A stretch of DNA of 64,000 nucleotides from the NCBI RefSeq assembly GCF_963583255.1, contig NC_084805.1:9974827-10038826 (forward strand). The letters are read 5' to 3'. The number at the start of each line of letters is the position of its first letter. The first letter of the stretch is position 1. The stretch comes from Pyrus communis. Taxonomy: Eukaryota > Streptophyta > Magnoliopsida > Rosales > Rosaceae. The notes below the pieces were generated by a model that saw only the letters and a program-made list of their open reading frames with translations, made no database searches and was not told the origin of the DNA. Of the stretch, positions 45,154 through 55,825 are shown one piece after another. A program made the translations under genes and the position numbers.

Positions 45154-47635
45154 TGATAGGAGCATATTCATGCGACTTAAATGGCTTGTTCTCGTGCATT
45201 TACGTTATGTTTGTTTAGTTATTTTAGTCCTTTATGCTTCTTTTGTGTGTTTTCAGGTTCTAAGGGCAAAGTATGCAAAAGGATGCCTTTTGGAGCCTTT
45301 TGGAGCAAATTAGAGATTGGAATGGATATCATATGCTTGGAGCCAAGAGGATGGACGAAATTGAAGGATTCCTCCTCCATTGCAGCCACATGCACATTCA
45401 ATCATTCACACCAAAACCTTGCACATGCTTTCCCATTTCATTATTCATTCACCTTGCAGCCACTCCACATGCATTTCTAGCTTTTCCTTTGCATTCCCCC
45501 TTTAATCAACACATGCATCCACTCACCAAGAAATCATTCATTCCACATGCACCCAAAACACCACCAGAAATCATCATTGCCGTGGGTACCTATCCCATTT
45601 CAGATTGTCATTCCACTTCATTGCACATGCATCTTCATAATTCAACACATGCATTCATTATTTATTTACTTTGCATCCTTTAATTTAATCACATGCACAT
45701 TCAAACAAACACAATCATTCCAGCCATACCTTGCATTTTCAGATTGTTCCTCCATCATTGCACCACAATGCAGCCACATGCACTTGTTCCTCTAACATTT
45801 CAGCCACTTGCACTCCCATTCTCTCCCAAAACCGTGCACATGCCTTCTCCTTGCATTTCCAGCCATTCCACATGCTATTTCAGCCACATGCACTCATAAT
45901 CATTCAACCAACATGTGCACATGCAACCTAGCTGTCATGTTCCCCCCATTTCACCTATAAATACTCATTCATTCACACTCATTCAAAAACATCCATTCAC
46001 CACATTAATAAGGCCTTTGTGCCAGAAATTCATCCATTCCAAACACTCTTCCATAAACTCATCCATTGCAGAAATGTAGACATCAAACCACCCTTGTGCC
46101 GTGCCTTCCCTATTAATCCAAACACCACTCCCCAAACCATTCACACCATCAAACTCACCTTAGACCTTGTGCCACAACGAAGAGGAAGAGAAGAGTGCCT
46201 AAACGTTCATACAATTCAAGTTTGAGTTGTTGGAATGTTTAGGTGTTTCTTTGATTTCAATGTTTAATTTCAATGCTCTTTGTTTTGTACGAATGAGGAA
46301 TGGATGATAAGAGGGCCTAAACGTTCATACAATTCAAGTTTGAGTTGTTGGAATGTTTAGGTGTTTCTTTGATTCTCTTTGTTTTGTACCATGAGGAACT
46401 AAACCCCCCCTTGGTTAGGGGGTGATTCAAATATATGTTTATGCTTGCATTTTGATTTGAATACTTCTAATTGCGTTTCATAAGTTGTGGATTCAATTCG
46501 TTTAACTGTTTGATTGATAACTTATTTATGTATGTTCATTGAGAGTGCACACTTAATTTTCATGCATGTATATGACGCTAGAATATAAGTGAGTTTCACC
46601 TAATAGTTACGAACTTATATTCACAAGTAGTGGAGGTTGCTTATAAACAATCGCGTTAAACAAATTCTTGGCATAAGTTTCATGCGTATTCCATAGTAAC
46701 GAATGCCTCGTCAACACTTATAATTTTCATAGAGCGTAATGATTCTTGCTTGTACCTCTTCTATGCATTCATGTTGAGGACTTGTGGGGAATGTTTTGAA
46801 TTGTTGTATGCGCTAACCCATCCAATTCAATAACGTTAGGAAGATTTGAAGGTTAATTAGTGCATCACGGTTAACCTGGGGTGTCGAGTTTCATGGTTTA
46901 TTGAAATGCAATTGGAAATCATTTTATTATGCAAGTGTAACATATGTGAAGATGAACCCCTTAGCTAGCATTCATTCATTTCAATTCCATTCAATTCTAT
47001 CACACATTCACATTTACATTTTGCTTTAATTTACAATCTGTGCAATTTAATTTAATTTCGTATAAACCTCAATCCCCCTTTACTTTAATGTCCAATTTAG
47101 TTAGAAATCAATTTAGTTTGTGCTTTTAAGTGTTTTGATTCATTTTATTTCCCAATTTCGTCCAGATTCACCAAAGTGCTCAAAACTGCCCAGAAAGTGA
47201 TTTTAAGGCAGTTTTGAGTGTTTTGGGTGATGTTTGAGTCTTTTGGTTTGTTTTAATGTTTTAAGTGTTTAGTTTTACATTCTTTAAGTTAGTTTAGTGT
47301 TTTATATTGTGTTTTTACGTTCTTGAGTCAAGTTATTACTTAATTTCGTCCAAATTTGTGTTTGTGCTCAAATCTGCCCAGAAAGTGGTTTTTAGGCAGA
47401 TTTGGGTGTGTTTGTGTTGTTTTGAGTCTTTTGGTTTGTCTTAGTGTTTTAAAGTTTAGTTTTGAATTCTTTGAGTCTAGTATAGTGTTTCATATTGTTA
47501 TTTTACGTTTTTGAGTCAAATCCAAGTGGTTAACAATCCCTCCTAATCCCCGGTCCAGAACGATCCCTACTTGCATACTTACTACAATTTGACGAAAAGA
47601 GGGTTTAATTTGTGTGCGTATAAATTCTCGCACCA
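45154..47635 (+). mobile_element. Family N LTR, 5' LTR of element P
   Basis: TGATAGG at 45154 to CGCACCA at 47635 (2482 bp; terminal CATCA has become CACCA), followed by the primer site. CATGCA array 45385-45925, TATA box 45956-45963, duplicated block 46195 and 46314, C/G hairpin about 46404, and two different GGCAG hairpins (47181-47216 and 47369-47404). Confidence 0.92.
47369..47404 (+). other. GGCAG hairpin, compensated variant
   Basis: Stem CAAATCTGCC / GGCAGATTTG, loop CAGAAAGTGGTTTTTA. Compared with the hairpin 190 bp upstream (47181-47216), the fifth stem pair has switched from A-T to T-A with both sides changed. Confidence 0.65.
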
Positions 47636-47640
47636 AATTT

Positions 47641-47657
47641 TGGCGCCATTGCCGGGG
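47641..47657 (+). other. Primer-binding site, tRNA-Asp type (element P)
   Basis: TGGCGCCATTGCCGGGG, one mismatch to the tRNA-Asp 3' end, 5 bp after the LTR. Confidence 0.88.
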
Positions 47658-47884
47658 ATTAGAAAATTTGCTAATCCCTTGGACTGTTTTATTTTCGTTT
47701 GTTTTTATTTTTCCAGATTCTTAATTTTGTTTTGTTTCTTGTTTTAGGTACTAGTTCATGCCTCGGAGTTCTCATCCGATTCGTGAACATATCCTGGAAT
47801 GATTGGGTTCTTCGTCCGGGTGCAAGACCTAAAAGAAAGCGCTACTTGGGAGGCAACCCAATGCACTGAATAAACAAAGCATGT

Positions 47885-47920
<36 letters not shown>

Positions 47921-47955
47921 AAAAAAAGATACTAAACATGGAGAAAGGTGGAGCT
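47658..47955 (+). mobile_element. Element P leader with pol-end remnant; gag lost
   Basis: After the leader comes a short frame MPRSSHPIREH at about 47759 and then, within 60 bp, GCGCTACTTGGGAGGCAACC (47849-47868), a string conserved just downstream of coding sequence in Athila-type elements. Everything between gag start and pol end has been deleted. An A-run and an (AT)n tract (47888-47930) follow. No gene. Confidence 0.65.
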
Positions 47956-48627
47956 TCACAAAGGTTGTTTACGTGAAGCCCCACTACGAGGCGCAGAAGC
48001 GGAAGGCATAGAAGCAGAAGGCATAGAAGCGGGAGGCATCGGAGCGGAAGCCATCGGAGCGGGAGGCATCGGAGCTAGAGCATTCCAGGCCTCAATACTT
48101 GGCCAAGCGCTGGATGACCCAGGAAAAAGGTGCCTCTGGAGATAAGCCGCAAGCCTTTGACGGTCACTTTGGATTCGACCCTCAGATTCGTGCAGCTCAT
48201 CAAGCTTCCTCTTCATCCCCGACGAATAGTTATTTGCAAGCACATGCAAACTTCTATTCTCGTACTTAAGCTGCTGGATCTCTTGCTTAAGTCTTTCCAC
48301 CTCTGCCATCAATGATTCCACCTGACGGGACCGAGCAAGCAGGCGTTGGCCCATGTTGGACACAGAACTCGCACACTGAACACTAAGTGCGAGGGACTCT
48401 TGAACGGCCAACTCATCGGACCGTCCTGACAGCAGCCTACTATCTTTTGGAGTGAGGAGGTTCTTAGCTACTATTGTAGCTGTTGTGGCGTCCTGCATCA
48501 CGGAGTCTTCACCTGTAAGAAGACCGTTAGAAGATAAAAAAGAAGGGCGCCATACGTTACCTTGACGCGGCGCGCCCGTATCACTGCTAAGGCTCAATTC
48601 CAAGCTAAGGTTCGATGAGTTTGCCAT
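47956..48627 (-). CDS. Element-borne coiled-coil protein (element P copy), function unknown
   Basis: Intact ORF of 223 residues, ATG at 48627, TGA at 47956-47958. N-terminal MANSSNLSLELSLSSD, conserved NVWRPSFLSSNG, a Leu-heptad coiled coil about 93-168 (QVESLMAEVERLKQEIQQLK, KRKLDELHESEG) and a longer Pro/Ala/Ser/Met tail than in element A (repeats of MPPAP and MPSAS, about 188-215). Antisense to P, as in A and F, even though P has lost gag. Survival of the full frame in two elements despite loss of other coding sequence hints at recent activity or selection. It is unlike any Gag, Pol or Env domain I know. Confidence 0.7.
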   Translation of the reverse strand: MANSSNLSLELSLSSDTGAPRQGNVWRPSFLSSNGLLTGEDSVMQDATTATIVAKNLLTPKDSRLLSGRSDELAVQESLALSVQCASSVSNMGQRLLARSRQVESLMAEVERLKQEIQQLKYENRSLHVLANNYSSGMKRKLDELHESEGRIQSDRQRLAAYLQRHLFPGSSSAWPSIEAWNALAPMPPAPMASAPMPPASMPSASMPSASAPRSGASRKQPL

Positions 48628-49100
48628 TTTTCAAAAGTGTTCAAAGAGAAGGGATGGAGTTAAATTTCAAAGGGCCGGAGTCGATTTTCAAGAATGGGAA
48701 ATCTTCAGAGTGTGTTTGTTGTGGTGATCGATAGCTCAATAAAAAAGCCAAAGCGACGCGTCCACCGATTCAAAAAGCCGGAATTTCCGGCGTAATTTAG
48801 GCAACGCTTTCTCGGCTTTTCAGAAGACGCGTTCAACTTTGTCAAAAGATTTCTTCTTTTCAGACAACACGTGGAGGCCATCACCGCAACTACACATCTT
48901 TAGCCGACAAGCGCAAAGTTCGGCGACACTTTCGCTGCTTTTCAGAAAACGCGTGCAGCTTTGTTAAAAGGAGCCGCATCCGCACTACTACGTGTCGTTC
49001 AAAAAGCAAAGGGGCGCCTGCTCAGAAATCGAAGAGGCGTCATTCAGAAATCGAAGAGGCGCCACTATTTCAAAAAGCCGGATTTGCGGGATCAAAACGT
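48628..49100 (-). promoter_or_regulatory. Upstream region of the coiled-coil gene in P
   Basis: On the minus strand: TTTTTTATTG (TATA-like, about 48738-48748) roughly 116 bp before the ATG, then two copies of the 60-bp TTTTGACAAAG/ACGCG block (48789-48851 and 48911-48971). Matches 5693-6171 and 509-804. Confidence 0.5.
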
Positions 49101-49316
49101 TTGTCGACAAGGGTAAAAGAACAATACCACCACTTGATATTATCTCTATATATGTCGACCTTCGTCTTTTATGGCAAGGCAAACCTGAAGAAAAATGCCC
49201 AACTCTCCCTCACCTCTGAGGGCGCACTCCCAGCAAAACCTTTCGAAAGACTCAATTCTTTCTTCTTCCCCAAAGATGATACCAGATGCCTGGAGTACAT
49301 ATGACCCAGGAGGAAA
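49101..49316 (+). mobile_element. Element P internal segment, 5' half of the unrecognised ORF
   Basis: An open frame from 49101 (MSTRVKEQYHHL...) corresponds to the minus-strand ORF at 5258-5692. It is cut at 49316 by a solo LTR after the GGAAA duplication and continues at 51285 (STTNTCADSFTASSKAK). Confidence 0.6.
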
Positions 49317-51279
49317 TGATGCGAGAATTATACGCACACAAATTAAACCCTCTTTTTGACAATTGTAGTAAGTATGTAAGTAGGGATCGTTCTGGACCGG
49401 GGATTAGGAGGGATTGTTAATCACTTGGATTTGACTCAAAAACGCTAAAAACACAATCTAAAACACTATACTAGACTCAAAGAATGCAAAACTAAACTTT
49501 AAAACACTAAGACAAACCAAAGACTCAAAATGCTTTAAAGCATAAACTAAATTGATTTCTAACTAAATTGAACAATAAGGTAAAGGGGGATTTAGGTTTT
49601 GATTAAACTAAATGACAGATTGTAAATTAAAGCATAAGGAAATGAAGTAAACACAAAATGAATGAATCAACAGCTAATAAAAAGAGATAGCACAAATGGA
49701 GATGAAGCTAGAGATTCGATTTCACCATTGCTAAGCCAAGTCCATGCTTGTTAAGTCAGATTATACTCATCCCTCTACTTATTTCTTGGGTTTGTTTCAC
49801 TTAGATATGATCAGCCATATGATGTGTGGATTTGATCAAATGTCTCTAATCATGAGCCTAATTGTGATGTGCAACTTTGGTTCCTAATCAAGACTATGTA
49901 GTGCACAAGAAACTTTCACAAAACCAAAGGGAACACTCGGCAGGATGTTTGCAAAACATTCCCTTCATTCATTCACATATCTACCAAGATTATGCATGAT
50001 GTGTGCTTTAATCTTGGCTAAACAACCTGTGGTTAATTCAAATGATGATCAAGCATTAAAATCAACACACTAAGTCACAATTAAATCGGAGAATGAAACA
50101 AGAAATAGATAGATTAAATGAGAATTCTGAATTAACTACATGACAATCTTGCAAGGCTACATCGAATCCCTAGAGAGAGATTAGTTACACTTCATGTTTA
50201 CAAAAGGTTTGACATAAAAATATATAACATGAGTGAACATAGGATTAAGAAGAAAGAACCCTTGAAGCAAAACTGATATCGAAATCCTTTAAGAAATGGG
50301 AGAGTGTATCTAATGGAATGAAGCCGAGAGGAAGTTCCTCATGGTACAAAACAAAGAGAATCAAAGAAACACCTAAACATTCCAACAACTCAAACTTGAA
50401 TTGTATGAACGTTTAGGCCCTCTTATCTTCCTCTTCGTCGTAGCACAAGGTCTAAGGGATGTTGTTGGTGTGTTGAATGGATTGGGGAATTATGGAAATG
50501 GATGAGGAGTGGTGTTTGGATTATAAGGGAATGGTAGCTCACGGCAATGAGGGAAGATTGGATGTGTTTGTGATGTGTTGTGTATGAAAATGAGATGTGA
50601 TTTTTGTGTATGAATGCATGGGTTTTTATAGGGGGAATGGGATAATATGGGGGTGATTGTTTAAGAGTGAATGTGGTTGTTATGATTGAGAGTACATGTG
50701 GATGAAATGATGAAGTAGGAAGGTGGAAATGCATGTGTTGAATTGGTGGTACAATGATGAAAGAGTAAGTGCATGTGTGTGTGAATGGTGGTAGCTAGGG
50801 TGAATTATGATGAATGCATGTGGAATAAAGATGGAGAATGTGGTGTAATGATGAAGGATTAAGTGCATGTGTGTGTGAATGGTGGTGCAATGATGAAAGA
50901 GTAAGTGCATGTGTGTGTGAATGGTGTTTCTTGATGGTTTTGGGGTTGTGATGCATGTGAATGCATGTGGCTAAGGGTTGTTGATTGGGCTAGAGGTTTT
51001 GCATGGCTCAAAGGATTGTTTGATTGGGCTAGGCCCTTTGTTTTATGTTCAAAGTGCATACAAGGCTTTCAAATTCGTCCAACACTTTGGCTCCAAGCAT
51101 ATGCTATCCATTCCAAGCCCAATTTTGCTCCAAAATGCTCCAAAATGCATCTTTTTGCTTCCTTAGCCATATGAACCTAAAACCACACGGAAATGGCTTA
51201 AACTACTAAAACAATTATGAATTAACAACATAGATGCACGAAAACAAGCTAAGTAAGTCGCCTAAATATGCTCCTATCA
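49317..51279 (-). mobile_element. Solo LTR S3, mosaic of two families, duplication GGAAA
   Basis: TGATGCG at 49317 to CTATCA at 51279 (1963 bp), GGAAA at 49312-49316 and 51280-51284. The outer parts are family N. The middle (about 49629-50330) instead matches the other-family solo LTR at about 9728-10400 and 10610 (GATGTGTGGATTTGATCAAA etc.) and replaces the GGCAG hairpin and U5-side LTR sequence. The TGCATGTG array at 50690-50970 is retained. Confidence 0.9.
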
Positions 51280-51284
51280 GGAAA

Positions 51285-53717
51285 CAGCACAACAAATACA
51301 TGTGCTGATTCATTCACCGCTTCTTCAAAAGCAAAGGTATCTCATATCATAAAGGTCAAAAGCAAAAGTATCTCATATCATGCTCTTTCCCTGTCTTTTT
51401 CTTTGTCCTTGTTCTTACTCGCATGGCAAAGTAAAAGAAGCAATCAGCCGGCACTTGGAGTCAATCTTCCGATCCGGAGCCAACTGCCTGGAATCTATTC
51501 CTGATTGCTTACCTAGCGTTGCTCTCGAGTAGTCATCTTCAACGGTTGATACACTTCCGGAGAAGGGACCACTTCTGCAAAGGGGAGCGAGTAAGGCAAG
51601 TGAAAATGATACATTGAAGCATGTGGAGACAAACATAGGCTGAGTTATCCTCCAACCCTTTTCAATACGAATTGGAAAGATTGAACAAAGAAACAGACCA
51701 AAGGGGTAAGCTCAGACCTTCGGGGAAGACCAAAAGAATCCTGCTGCCCAGTTCAACAGTAGCACAAAGGAAAATCAATGATGGGCGGAAACCAGTTCAA
51801 GAGTAAGCCTGTGGAGTCACTATGATCAAAGCCTCAATGCAATTACCAAGGAGAAGAGGGAATTTACACTCCATAACCAGATTTGCGTCCCTAAACTCTT
51901 CTCTTTGTTAATTACATTCTGCCATGTTTAGTATGTTTAAATTGCTTTTTGTGTGTTTACTTATGTTTTGTGTGAATCTATGCTTAAAACATTGAGGACA
52001 ATGTTTGATTGAAGTGTGGGGGGGTAACTAAGTATATTTGATGCAAATTCATGGGATTTTATCACCCATAACTTCAAAGGTTGTTCCTTGCTGTTTTAAG
52101 ATGTTTTTAAGTTGTTTTAGAGTGTTTTAGTTTGTTTTGTTTTTATAACTCCGAAAATCACATAAAAATTTGAAAAACGTGTTTTAAAAAGCCTAAAAAG
52201 AGTGTTTTGAGTCGTTTTTGTGTGTTTGTGTCTTAGTATACCTTCCAACACAATGATAAGGATTTGATTTGTAATTGCATGACGGTTAAAAAGAGTTATT
52301 AACATAGAGAAAAGTTTGATTTACTCTTGGTATATGCTTGGATATGGTTATAATGTATGACTTCACATGCAATCATAAAAGAAAAATTCGTTTTGTAACA
52401 TGCTTGAAGGAAGGAACTCAAACAAACGCTACATCCCTGTGAGACTCGAGCCATTACTTTCTTTGGAGAGTTATTTTCTGTGATTCTTTGTTTTCTAAAG
52501 TTGTTGCATGATCTCATTATTCCTTGCTTGGTTGCTACTTAGAATGCAATTGTATCATGATAGAACTAAATGCTAGAACTTATATCCGTTTCATTCAAAG
52601 CATGACATTGAATTGCATAACATATATCAAGATGAAGTTGTGTAGTTGCCACCATAACCAAATAGCCTTACTTCCCATATTTCGTATTTATTGTAAGTTT
52701 TAACCCCGTTGAGCCTCGTTTAGCCTTTATTCTTTGTTAACCCACATCACCCCTTACCTAGCCTAGAGTAGGACTTTCCTATACCCTTGTTCTTAAAGTA
52801 TAGTGAGCATGACTTAAATGAATTCCCTTTGAGTTACATTATGCAAGAAAATGAGTGTTGGGGAGTAAAAGTTTGTTCTTACGTTTATATGTATGAGAAA
52901 AAGAAGAAGAAAAGAAAAAAAAAAAGGAGTGAAAATAAGTAAGAATGAACTCACGAGCGTTGATGGTTGAAGAAAGGGTCCAAAAAGTTGAATATGGCCC
53001 TAAGTTTTGTGTGACTTTCCCTTGGGTGTTCAAAGTTGACTTCTGCGTTCTTAAGGGAATTCTAAGTGCCTAATTCAATACTTTGCTCACTATTGCTTTA
53101 AGAATGTTTGTTTATCCTTCACCTTTCATTGTTAGCCAATACCCTAGCCCCGTTACAACCCTTTGACTTCTATCTTGAGTGTTATGTGTTTCAAAATGTG
53201 GAGTTTCGAATTGATATGAGCTTATGGTGTCACTGGTTCTCGCATCTAAGTAGTAGCATTCCATTCATGAGATCATATCTAAACATGCTTATTAACTCCA
53301 GAAATTGCTTCCTTTGAAATACATATATGTGAGTGTTCGTTTTTATGTTTACATCAATCTTCTCACATATAACTAGTTTAGGGTGTGTAGTCAGAAAATC
53401 TGAGTGAAAATTGAGTACATATCTTGTAAGGAATTGAGCAAATTCTCTAAGGCATGTTACTACATTCAAAATATAGTTTTAAATGCTTAATTGTGAATTA
53501 ATATGTGGTGACTATGAGTAAGAATGTACTTAAGTGTGAAGATGACAAAAATCTATGGGACTAATGATTTTTAACTTGTCATGTGCATTGGAAATCCGTG
53601 AGACGATTGTTGGAAGGTGTAGGTTGTGTTTTGTTCGTTTTGTCTAGTTTCGTGTTCTTTTGTTGTTTTGTTTTGTCTAGTTTCGTGTTCTTTTGTTGTT
53701 TTGTTTTGTTTTGTTTG
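51285..53717 (+). mobile_element. Element P internal region and tail, truncated
   Basis: 51285-51850 is collinear with the 5258-5692, 4943-5182 and 24472-24753 segments. 51833-51837 is the single, undisrupted CTCAA of the Tekay target. The conserved GAGGACAATGTTTGATTGAAG block with a seven-G run is at about 51992-52023. The rest is non-coding tail. It ends at 53717 in a TTTTG-rich stretch, 50 bp short of where polypurine tract and 3' LTR should be; both are missing. Confidence 0.8.
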
Positions 53718-54062
53718 GGTTAAGTACATGAAATGGACCCAAAGTGCTCCCCCTTGCATGGCAAGGAATGGTGTTTGTGTTAAGCCCAAGGCAAGGTGAA
53801 TGTAATTGGGTTAGGGCCATTGTTTTGTGTCCTCAAGTGCATACAAGGCCTTCAATTTCATCCAACACTTGGGCTCCAAGCATAAGATATCCATCCTTAG
53901 CCCAATAGTGCTCCAAAACACTCCACAATGCATCCTTTCGTCAAACACGTCTTATTATCCTGAAAACACACAAAAGAAGCATAAAGGACTAAACTAACTA
54001 AAGAAACATAACGTAAATGTACGAGAACAAGCCATTTAAGTCGCATGAATATGCTCCTATCA
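53718..54062 (-). mobile_element. LTR scrap, first 345 bp of Q's 3' LTR
   Basis: Minus-oriented U3 start, CTATCA at 54062, matching 57941-58285. It joins P's tail at 53717 within a GGGTTAAGTACATG context. The remaining roughly 2.1 kb of this LTR is gone. Confidence 0.85.
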
Positions 54063-55825
54063 AATACCCCCACACTTAGCTTTTGCTAGTCCTCGAGCAA
54101 AACAGAAAAACAATATAAAACGAAACGAAACAAACCAAACACAATCTTAAACCTTCCAACGTTGCCTCAGGGATTTCCAATGCACATGACATGTTAAAAA
54201 TCATTATTCCCACAGATTTTGGTTATCTTTACACTTAAGTACATACTTAATCATAGTCACCACATACTAATTCACAATTAAGCATTTAAAACTATATTTT
54301 GAATGTAGTAACATGCCTTTAGAGAATTTGCTCAATTCCTTACAAGATATGTACTCAATTTTCACTCAGATTTTCTGACTACACACCCTAATCTAGTTAC
54401 ATGTGAGAAGATTGATGTAAACATGTAAACGAACACTCACATATATGTATCATAAAGAGAGCAATTTCTGGAGTTAATAAGCATGTTTAGGTATGATCTC
54501 ATGAATGGAATGCTACTACTTAGATGCAAGAACCAGTGACACCATATGCTCATATCAATTCCAAACTCCACATTATTAAACACATAACGATCAAGATAGA
54601 AGTCAAAGGGGTGTAACGGGGCTAAAAAGTGTTTGGCTAACAAAGAAGGGATATGGAAAACAAAGATTCTTAAAGAAATAGCGAGCAAAGAATTTGAATT
54701 AACTTAGAATTCACTTTTGAATGAAAACTCAACTTTTGAACAAAAAGGGAGAACAAGCTCTGTTTTTTTTCTTTCTTTCTTTCTTTTCTTTTCTGTTTTT
54801 CTTTTCATATGTTTTTCACAATTTTTTTTCTTTTCTTTTGACTCTCAAAACATACATAAACGCTTAAGAACAAAACATTCTCCCCCACACTCATTTTCTT
54901 TCATAATGTACTCAAAAGGAATTCATTTAAGTCATGCTCACTATCATTTAAGAACAAGGGTGTGGACTGTCCTACACTAGGCTAGGTAAGGGGTGATGTG
55001 GTTAGCAAAGAAAATAGGCTAAACGAGGCTCAACGGGGTTAAAACTAATATATACGAAATATGGGAAGTAAGGCTATTTGGCTATGGTGGCAACTACACA
55101 ACTTCATCTTGATATATGTTATGCAATTCAATGTCATGCTTTGAATGAAACGGATATAAGTTCTAGCATTTAGTTCATCATGATACAATTGCATTCTAAG
55201 TAGCAACCAAGCAAGGAATAATGAGATCATGCAACAACTTTAGAAAACACAGAATCACAGATTATAACTCTCCAAAGAAGGTAATAGCTCGAGTCTCACA
55301 AGGTTGTAGCGTTTGTATGAGTTCCTTCCTTTAAGCATGTTACAAAAACGAATTTTTCTTTTATGATTGCATGTGAAGTCATACATTATAACCATAACTA
55401 AGCATATACCAAGAGTAAATCAAACTTTTCTCCATGTTTATAACTCTTTTTAACAGTCATGCAATTACAAACCAAATCCTCATCATAACGTTGGAAGGTT
55501 CCCTAAGACACAAACACACAAAAACAACTCTTTTTTTTGGGTTTTTCAAAACAATTTTTCAAATTTTTATGTGATTTTCGGAGTTATAAAACAAAACACG
55601 CTAAAACAGTTTAAAAACACCTTAAAAACATTTAAAACAGCAAGGAACAACACTTGAAGTTATGGGTGATAAAATTCAACGAATTTGCATCAACATACTT
55701 AGTTACCAAAAAAAAAACAAGAAAACAAAACAAAATAAGAAAACTAGGTAAATTACACTAAAAACATACGGCAAAAACACAAGGGATTAGCAATTTTGCT
55801 AATCCCCGGCAACGGCGCCAAAATT
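54063..55825 (-). mobile_element. Element Q internal region, gutted (no ORFs)
   Basis: Polypurine tract complement AATACCCCCACACTTAGC at 54063, tail sequence, then directly the primer site at 55804-55820. Neither gag nor the coiled-coil gene is present. The junction lies near 55690-55740, where ATCAACATACTTAGTTACC meets an A-rich leader. Only 1.76 kb of internal sequence remains between cis-acting sites, as in LARD-type elements. Confidence 0.85.
55804..55820 (-). other. Primer-binding site, tRNA-Asp (element Q)
   Basis: The minus strand reads TGGCGCCGTTGCCGGGG, a perfect match, 5 bp from the LTR end at 55826. Confidence 0.93.
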
